From an uncultured Litorilinea sp. (GTDB taxonomy: Bacteria; Chloroflexota; Anaerolineae; Caldilineales; Caldilineaceae), in contig CAKZVN010000032.1 of NCBI GenBank assembly GCA_937922105.1, positions 1-9,936 on the forward strand: 9,936 nt of DNA. The letters are read 5' to 3'. The notes under the pieces are model-generated. The model searched no databases. It was given only the letters and a program-made list of their open reading frames with translations, and had not been told where the DNA came from. Both the position numbers and the translations under genes were made by a program. Shown here one piece after another: positions 5,488-9,936 of the stretch. Positions within the stretch are counted from its first letter, which is position 1. The number at the start of each line of letters is the position of its first letter.

Positions 5488-6138
5488 GTGCCGCCCGCCA
5501 AAATCGTCGCCTATCTGCGCGCCTCCACCGACAAGCAGGACCTCAACCACCAAAAACTGGAGATTTTGGAGTACGCGCAGCGCAGCCGCCTGCACATAGA
5601 CGATTTCATTGCTGTCACCGTCTCGTCGCGCAAGAGCAGCAAGCAGCGGCGCATTGACGAGCTGATCGCCAAGCTGGGCGCATCGGACACGCTCATCGTC
5701 ACCGAGCTGAGCCGGCTGGGGCGCAGCACCTCCGAAGTCATCAGCCTGGTCAACGAGCTGGTGCAGCGCGGCATCCGCGTGATCGTGATCAAGCAAAACC
5801 TGGACCTGCGCCCCAGCGATGCGACCAATGGTAGCGACATGACCGCCAAGGTGATGATCACCCTCTTTTCGCTCTTTGCCGAGCTGGAGCGCGACCTGGT
5901 CAGCCTGCGCACGCGGGAGGCGCTGGCAGCCAAAAAGGCGCAAGGCGTACGGCTGGGCAAACCCAAAGGCACCCTCCAAGCCAGCAAATTCGACAAGGAC
6001 CGCGCGCGCATCGTCGAACTGCTGCGCCTGGGCCTCTCGGCGCGCAAGATCGCCAAGCTCCTGGGCTATCGCCACCACATGGGCATCACGACCTATATAA
6101 AGAAGAGAAAGCTGCGCGAGCTTGCAGGGGCGGGGTGA
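5488..6138 (+). CDS. Small serine recombinase (resolvase/invertase family)
   Basis: This 216-aa site-specific recombinase cuts DNA through a serine-phosphate intermediate and resolves or inverts DNA between short sites. The catalytic domain (1-140) has VAYLRASTDKQDLNHQKLEI, with R11 and nucleophile S13, and VTELSRLGRS with R76 and R79. MTAKVMITLFSLFAELERDLVSLRTREALAAKKAQG (118-153) is the long dimerisation helix E. GKPKG leads to a C-terminal helix-turn-helix (about 168-205: DRARIVELLRLGLSARKIAK and following). Size and domain order match Hin/Gin/Tn3-type enzymes, not the large phage integrases. The start is GTG at 5488 with GAGG 7 nt upstream. No second recombination site or transposase is visible in the window, so it may be a chromosome-dimer or plasmid-multimer resolvase left with the neighbouring stability genes, or an invertase of distant sites. 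Confidence 0.93.
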   Translation: MPPAKIVAYLRASTDKQDLNHQKLEILEYAQRSRLHIDDFIAVTVSSRKSSKQRRIDELIAKLGASDTLIVTELSRLGRSTSEVISLVNELVQRGIRVIVIKQNLDLRPSDATNGSDMTAKVMITLFSLFAELERDLVSLRTREALAAKKAQGVRLGKPKGTLQASKFDKDRARIVELLRLGLSARKIAKLLGYRHHMGITTYIKKRKLRELAGAG

Positions 6139-6249
6139 GGGCTGCCGGGCGGCTGACCGTCCCGCGGGCGCAGGTACGACTAGCCGGACCAGCGAACAAA
6201 CCTCATCGTCGGGTGTCGGCGGCAAAGTCGTTCGCTGCCGGGGCCGTCG

Positions 6250-6405
6250 TCCCCGGTGGTCACCGCGCTGGCGGCGGGCTATTTCCACACCTGTGCGCGC
6301 ACGGAGCCGGGTGACGTCTGGTGCTGGGGCGCAAATCTCTTCGGCCAAGTGGGCGACGGCTCCACCACGCCCCGCTTCGCTCCCGTGACGGTGGTTTGGC
6401 CCTGA
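6250..6405 (+). pseudogene. 3' remnant of an RCC1-repeat protein
   Basis: In the frame ending at the TGA 6403-6405 the sequence reads SSPVVTALAAGYFHTCART, then GDVWCWGANLFGQVGDGSTT and PRFAPVTVVWP. This is one complete RCC1 (beta-propeller) repeat of the bacterial extracellular type, with the paired HTCA and CWG cysteines and the GQxGDG turn. No start codon or ribosome site leads it, the frame is closed by TAG at 6181-6183, and RCC1 proteins need about seven repeats. AVVPGG in another frame just upstream (about 6238-6258) could be decayed preceding sequence. It lies 111 bp after the serine recombinase, which suggests truncation by insertion or deletion. The rest of the 6139-6539 gap shows nothing else assignable apart from the kinase promoter at its right end. 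Confidence 0.7.
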
Positions 6406-6527
6406 GGAATAATTGGGGGCGCGACCGGTTTTTGCGATTGCACGCAAGGCGGAACGGGGTGAGTATTTTTATCGCTACGCGAAAAAACATCCCGCAGCGC
6501 AGACTTCCCCACATCCCCGCGCCGGCG

Positions 6528-6533
6528 TATACT
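6528..6533 (+). promoter_or_regulatory. -10 element implying leaderless kinase mRNA
   Basis: TATACT ends 6 nt before the ATG at 6540, so transcription would start at or next to the start codon. No Shine-Dalgarno sequence precedes that ATG. No good -35 was found. Confidence 0.4.
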
Positions 6534-6539
6534 ATCCCC

Positions 6540-7481
6540 ATGTCCACCCTCTCCGTTGACGCCCACCCTAAGGCCGTCGCCGCGCTGGTCGCTGCCGCCG
6601 GCGCCACCCTGCTAGACGCCTGGCCCCTTGCCGGCGGCGTCTCCGCCCAGATGACCGCGCTCGCCGTGCGCCTCCCCGACGGCTCCCCCGCCACCTGGGT
6701 GCTGCGCCGCCCCGCCTCCCCCGGCGCTGATCCACGCGCGCTGCGCCGGGAAGTGGCAGTGCTGCGCTGCGTCGCCGCGGCGGGTCTGCCCGTCCCCACC
6801 CCGCGGTGGCTGGACGAGTCGGGCGCGCACCTGCCCGGCCCCGCGCTCCTGCTGGACTATCTCCAAGGCGCGCCCTGCTTCGACCCCACCCAGGGCGCGC
6901 GCGTGGCGCAGGCCCTGGGCGAATTGCTGGCAACGCTCCACCGCGCCGCGCTCACCGGCGCCGACCTGCCCGACCTGCCGCGCTATCGCCTGCCCCCGCC
7001 GCGGCCCACCCTCGACCACAGCCTGGGCGAAGCTGCCCTGCGCGCCGCGCTGGCGAACGCCTGGCCCCCCGCGCCCACCCTCCCCGCGCCCATCCTGCTC
7101 CACGGCGACGCCTGGCCCGGCAACCTGCTCTGGCAAGGTGACCGCCTCGTCGCGCTGATTGACTGGGAAGACGCCCTGCTGGGCGACCCCCTCGCCGATC
7201 TCGCCGTCAGCCGCCTGGACGTCGCCTGGCTCTTCGGCGAAGCCGCCATGCAGCGTCTCACCGCAGCCTATGTCGCCGCCACCGGCTTCGACCTGGCCGC
7301 CTTGCCGGTGTGGGACTTGGCCGCGGCCTTGCGCCCTTGCGGCAACCTGCCGGTGTGGGCGGCCGGTTGGCCTGCGCTGGGTCGCAGCGACCTCACCCTC
7401 GCCGCCATGACCGCGGTCCACGCCCGCTTCGTGGCCCAAGCCTGCGCCGCGCTCCCGCCCGGCCGCGCCCAGGGCACGTGA
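6540..7481 (+). CDS. APH-family phosphotransferase (small-molecule kinase)
   Basis: This 313-aa kinase of the aminoglycoside/choline phosphotransferase fold (PF01636-like) transfers phosphate from ATP to a small hydroxylated substrate. SAQMTALAVRLPDG and ATWVLRRP (51-58) form the N-lobe, where VLRRP stands in place of the ATP-contacting Lys strand, as in many uncharacterised members. REVAVLRCVAAAGLPVPTP (70-88) is the C-helix and hinge region. ILLHGDAWPGNLLW (185-198) is the catalytic Brenner loop with D190 and N195. VALIDWEDALLGDPLADLA (204-222) holds the metal-binding D208. The ATG at 6540 starts the homologous region. The longer frame from 6321 overlaps the RCC1 remnant and is rejected. 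There is no ribosome site, and a -10 lies directly upstream, so translation may be leaderless. It need not be a resistance gene, as homoserine, choline or sugar kinases share these motifs. Substrate unknown. Confidence 0.87.
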   Translation: MSTLSVDAHPKAVAALVAAAGATLLDAWPLAGGVSAQMTALAVRLPDGSPATWVLRRPASPGADPRALRREVAVLRCVAAAGLPVPTPRWLDESGAHLPGPALLLDYLQGAPCFDPTQGARVAQALGELLATLHRAALTGADLPDLPRYRLPPPRPTLDHSLGEAALRAALANAWPPAPTLPAPILLHGDAWPGNLLWQGDRLVALIDWEDALLGDPLADLAVSRLDVAWLFGEAAMQRLTAAYVAATGFDLAALPVWDLAAALRPCGNLPVWAAGWPALGRSDLTLAAMTAVHARFVAQACAALPPGRAQGT

Positions 7482-7596
7482 AGAGACACTCCGCCCGCGC
7501 ACGCAGGCGTCGTCGGCAGCCGGGCGCGGCGCGGAACGGTGCCGTTTTGTGCAATCTGCCCAGGACGGACGCATCCGCTTTGGCGATTTGCGCGGC

Positions 7597-7624
7597 TTGA
7601 CGCCTGCCGCCTGATGGGTACAAT
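7597..7624 (+). promoter_or_regulatory. Sigma70-type promoter of the hydrolase gene
   Basis: TTGACG (7597-7602), a 16-nt spacer and TACAAT (7619-7624) each match the consensus at five of six bases, the best pair in the window. The start of transcription would be near 7631, giving a leader of about 97 nt. The leader begins with a small hairpin (CTTGTG near 7629 pairing with CACAAG near 7658). The rest of the 7482-7727 gap shows no gene. Confidence 0.6.
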
Positions 7625-7727
7625 GACGCTTGTGTGCAGGGTTTGTCCGCCTTGCACAAGCGGTCGCGTCCCCCGCGGCGTATCCTCGCGCCCGCTGGGG
7701 CGTCCCGATCTAGAAACCGAGCTTGCC

Positions 7728-9131
7728 ATGACCGCCTCGACCGGCCCCACCGCCGCTTCACTGCTCGACCACGCCGATGTGCGCGCCGCGCTCCACTTGC
7801 TGGATGTCTGGCTGCAAGCCCAAGTGGAGTTGCGTGCCTTGCCCAGCTTGGCTGTGGGCATCGTCTATGACCAGCAGCTGCTCTGGTCCAAGGGCTACGG
7901 CTATGCCGACCTGGCGACGCAGCGCCCCGCCGACCTCCACACCGTCTACCGCATCGCCTCCATCACCAAGCTCTTCACCGCCACCGCGCTCATGCAGCTG
8001 CGCGATGCGGGCGCTTTGCAATTGGACGACCCCGTCGCCAAACACTTGCCCTGGTTCCAGGTCCAGAATCCCTTCGACGACGCCCCCGCGATCACCATTC
8101 GCCATCTCTTGACCCACGCCGCGGGCCTCCCGCGTGAGGCGGCCTTCCCCTATTGGGCCGACCGCAACTTCCCCACTGCGGAGCAGATGCGCGCCGCCTT
8201 GCCCAGCCAATCCCTGGCGCTCCTGCCCGGCACCCAGTGGAAATACTCCAACCTGGGGTTGGCGCTGGCGGGCGAGATCGTGGAAGCCGTGGCGGGCATG
8301 CCCTATGCCGCCTATGTGCAACAGCATATCCTCGACCCGCTGGGCATGACCCAGACCTATGTCCAGCCCACGCCGGAGACGCCCAACCTGGCGACCGGCT
8401 ACGGCCTCCGCCCCGCGCAAGGCCCCCGGGAGGTTGTGCCCTTCACCGACTGCAAGGGCATCACCCCCGCAGCCAACATGGCTTCGTGCGTGGCGGATTT
8501 GGCCAAGTTCGCCATGTTGCAGCTGCGCGGCGGCCCCGCGGGCGGCGCGCAAATCCTCAAGGGCGCCTCGCTGCGCGAGATGCACCAGATTCACTACCTG
8601 CACCCCAACTGGCAGACGGGCCGCGGGCTGGGCTTCCACATTTGGCGGCTGCACGGCAAGACCCTGGTGGGCCACGGCGGCGCGCTGGAAGGCTATCGCA
8701 CCGATCTCCAGGCCTGCCCGGAGGACAAGGTGGCGGCGGTGGTGCTTGCCAACGGGCATGATGTCGTCCCCATCTTTTACATGGACAAAATTTTCAAATG
8801 GGTGGCGCCGGCCCTGGTCAAAGCTGCCGCGCCGCCCCCCGCCCCCGCCCCTGTCGCCGAGTGGCAACGCTACGTGGGCCGCTATCACAACATCTGGGCC
8901 AACAACGTCCAGGTGCTCATCTACCACGACAAACTCACCGTCATTTTCGCCGAAGCCGACGACCCGCTGCTCTACCCCGTGACCTTGACGCCCCTGGAGG
9001 ACGGGCGCTTTCGCATCGAGGGCGGCGACCCCGCCGGCAACAACGGGGAGATCGCCTGGTTCGAGACCGACGCGACGGGCCGCGTGACCAAATTCCACAT
9101 GGCCAATCTCTTTTTCTTGCCCGCAAACTAA
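7728..9131 (+). CDS. Serine beta-lactamase-fold hydrolase (class C / D-aminopeptidase-like)
   Basis: This 467-aa penicillin-binding-protein-like serine hydrolase (PF00144) could be an esterase, D-aminopeptidase or beta-lactamase-related enzyme. ASITK gives the nucleophile S78 and base K81. WKYSN gives Y173 and N175. GHGGALEG gives H316-G317-G318, the third active-site element. LPSLAVGIVYDQQLLWSKGYGYAD (38-61) is the usual N-terminal beta sheet. Residues 370-467, after a Pro/Ala linker, form a separate beta-rich C-terminal domain like DUF3471/lipocalin-like tails (YVGRYHN, FRIEGG). There is no signal peptide, so a cytoplasmic place is likely. ATG at 7728 is preferred because the promoter at 7597-7624 starts transcription downstream of the earlier in-frame starts. 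Its ribosome site is weak. The peptide-type ABC binding protein begins 71 bp downstream on the same strand, which fits a role in processing imported peptides (inference). Confidence 0.88.
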   Translation: MTASTGPTAASLLDHADVRAALHLLDVWLQAQVELRALPSLAVGIVYDQQLLWSKGYGYADLATQRPADLHTVYRIASITKLFTATALMQLRDAGALQLDDPVAKHLPWFQVQNPFDDAPAITIRHLLTHAAGLPREAAFPYWADRNFPTAEQMRAALPSQSLALLPGTQWKYSNLGLALAGEIVEAVAGMPYAAYVQQHILDPLGMTQTYVQPTPETPNLATGYGLRPAQGPREVVPFTDCKGITPAANMASCVADLAKFAMLQLRGGPAGGAQILKGASLREMHQIHYLHPNWQTGRGLGFHIWRLHGKTLVGHGGALEGYRTDLQACPEDKVAAVVLANGHDVVPIFYMDKIFKWVAPALVKAAAPPPAPAPVAEWQRYVGRYHNIWANNVQVLIYHDKLTVIFAEADDPLLYPVTLTPLEDGRFRIEGGDPAGNNGEIAWFETDATGRVTKFHMANLFFLPAN

Positions 9132-9147
9132 CATCTACCCTTTCCAC

Positions 9148-9186
9148 TTTTGTCTACGCATTTTGTCTACGCATTTTGTTTACGCA
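9148..9186 (+). repeat. Three tandem 13-bp repeats before the binding-protein gene
   Basis: TTTTGTCTACGCA occurs at 9148-9160 and 9161-9173, and with one change (TTTTGTTTACGCA) at 9174-9186. The last copy runs directly into AAGGAGAG (9186-9193), the ribosome binding site of the next gene. The array fills most of the 71-bp gap after the hydrolase. Confidence 0.9.
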
Positions 9187-9202
9187 AGGAGAGCACAACC
9201 CC

Positions 9203-9936
9203 ATGAACCGTACACTGCTTCGACTGTTGGTGGGCCTGTTGCTGATGGCGGTGGTGGCCGCCTGTGCGCCGCCCGCGCCCGCCGCGCCCGCCGCGCCCGC
9301 GGAAAGCGGCCCGCGCCAGGGCGGCATCATCATGGTCGGTAATATCGAGGACCCCAACTCCCTCGACCCCCACAAGACCATCATGGCGACCGCCTCCGGC
9401 ATCATGACCTGGATCTACGACCGCCTCTTCTACATTGACGCCAACGGCCTGCCCGCCGGGCGCTTGGCTGAAAGCTGGACTGTGAGCGACGACAGCCGCG
9501 TCCTCACCGTCAAGCTGCGCGAGGGGCGCACCTTCCACAACGGCGAGCCGGTCAACGCCGCGGCGGTGGTCTTCACCTTCAACCGCCTGCTGGACCCCGC
9601 CACCGCCGCCCCTGCGCGCGGCCAAGTCGGCCCCCTGCAAAGCGTCACCGCGCTGGACGACTACACCGTGGAGTTCGTCTTCGAGGAACCCTACGCGCCC
9701 TTCTTCTTCGCCGCCAGCGGCTCCTATCTGGGCATCCTGCCGCCCGGCGCGGTCACCGAACTGGGCGACGACTTCGGGCGCAACCCCATCGGCAGCGGCC
9801 CCTTCCAGTTTGCCGAATGGCGCACGGGCCAAGAGATTCGCCTGGTGCGCAACCCCGACTATGTGAATGTGCGCAGCGACCGCAACAACCCTGGCGCGCC
9901 CTACGTGGACGGCATCACCTTCAAGACCATCCCCGA
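9203..9936 (+). CDS. ABC transporter solute-binding lipoprotein (SBP_bac_5), C-terminus outside window
   Basis: This is the extracytoplasmic substrate-binding protein of an oligopeptide/dipeptide/nickel-type ABC importer. 244 codons are visible, roughly half of the usual 500-600. Residues 1-20 are a lipoprotein signal peptide with lipobox VAAC and the acylated Cys at 21, followed by a Pro/Ala tether (22-33). NSLDPHKT (52-59), IYDRLFYID (71-79), LAESWTVSDDSRVLTVKLREG (88-108), FHNGEPVNAAAVVFTFNRLLDP (111-132) and IGSGPFQFAEW are the characteristic family 5 blocks. ATG at 9203 has AAGGAG 11 nt upstream. The gene is the same strand as the preceding hydrolase and may be co-transcribed with it. 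Permease and ATPase genes would be expected downstream, outside the window. Substrate is probably a peptide but is not determinable here. Confidence 0.93.
   Translation, partial: MNRTLLRLLVGLLLMAVVAACAPPAPAAPAAPAESGPRQGGIIMVGNIEDPNSLDPHKTIMATASGIMTWIYDRLFYIDANGLPAGRLAESWTVSDDSRVLTVKLREGRTFHNGEPVNAAAVVFTFNRLLDPATAAPARGQVGPLQSVTALDDYTVEFVFEEPYAPFFFAASGSYLGILPPGAVTELGDDFGRNPIGSGPFQFAEWRTGQEIRLVRNPDYVNVRSDRNNPGAPYVDGITFKTIP

Noticed and set aside
5392..6447. Minus-strand reading frame of 351 codons
   Set aside because: It lies antisense to the serine recombinase and RCC1 remnant, has no motif and no ribosome site.
6612..7574. Minus-strand reading frame of 320 codons
   Set aside because: Antisense of the APH-family kinase, Gly/Arg/Gln-rich without conserved motifs.
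7758..9134. Minus-strand reading frame of 458 codons
   Set aside because: It mirrors the beta-lactamase-fold gene, which has SxxK, YSN and HGG in order. The mirror frame has no recognisable domain.
9167..9832. Minus-strand reading frame of 221 codons
   Set aside because: Antisense of the solute-binding protein gene. The composition is typical of a GC-rich shadow frame.
1..9936. tRNA, rRNA, transposase genes or CRISPR arrays
   Set aside because: I looked for cloverleaf-like segments, conserved rRNA words, DDE or HUH transposase motifs and spaced repeats, and found none that could be supported.

Overview
This GC-rich window looks like a chromosomal segment of a Chloroflexota-type bacterium (Caldilineae/Anaerolineae-like). 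That assignment is inferred from three things: the codon and base composition, a small secreted protein of the 'TWYTVDGGG...GQPDAG...YLP' kind that I associate with that phylum, and the mix of single-ORF transport, PIN and ParA genes. No taxonomic marker gene is present.

Left end, minus strand (1-2029): a partial, secreted alkaline phosphatase of the PhoA superfamily, whose C-terminus runs off the window, lies downstream of a 108-aa secreted Chloroflexota-type protein. The 334 bases between them hold a long inverted repeat (1552-1664) and, next to the phosphatase start, a perfect 16-bp palindrome.

Middle (about 2230-6140): genes typical of plasmid or island maintenance. In order they are a decayed, frameshifted PIN-domain toxin remnant (+), a ParA ATPase overlapping by 8 nt a DUF3102-like putative partner (both -), an AbrB-type antitoxin with a VapC-like PIN toxin (+), and a small serine recombinase (+). 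The divergent gap between parA and the antitoxin carries a non-coding inverted-repeat element and a dyad-rich promoter/operator region. A large imperfect dyad sits in the recombinase leader. I read this block as an integrated, partly decayed stability cassette.

Right end, plus strand (6140-9936): a 3' remnant of an RCC1-repeat protein abuts the recombinase side. It is followed by an APH-family kinase that may be translated from a leaderless mRNA, a serine beta-lactamase/D-aminopeptidase-like hydrolase with a good sigma70-type promoter, and the start of a lipoprotein solute-binding protein of the oligopeptide/nickel (SBP_bac_5) class. The last two lie in the same direction 71 bp apart and could cooperate in peptide uptake and processing.

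A recurring oddity is short 12-13 bp tandem repeats immediately upstream of start codons at three unrelated genes. In one of them every repeat copy carries a Shine-Dalgarno core.
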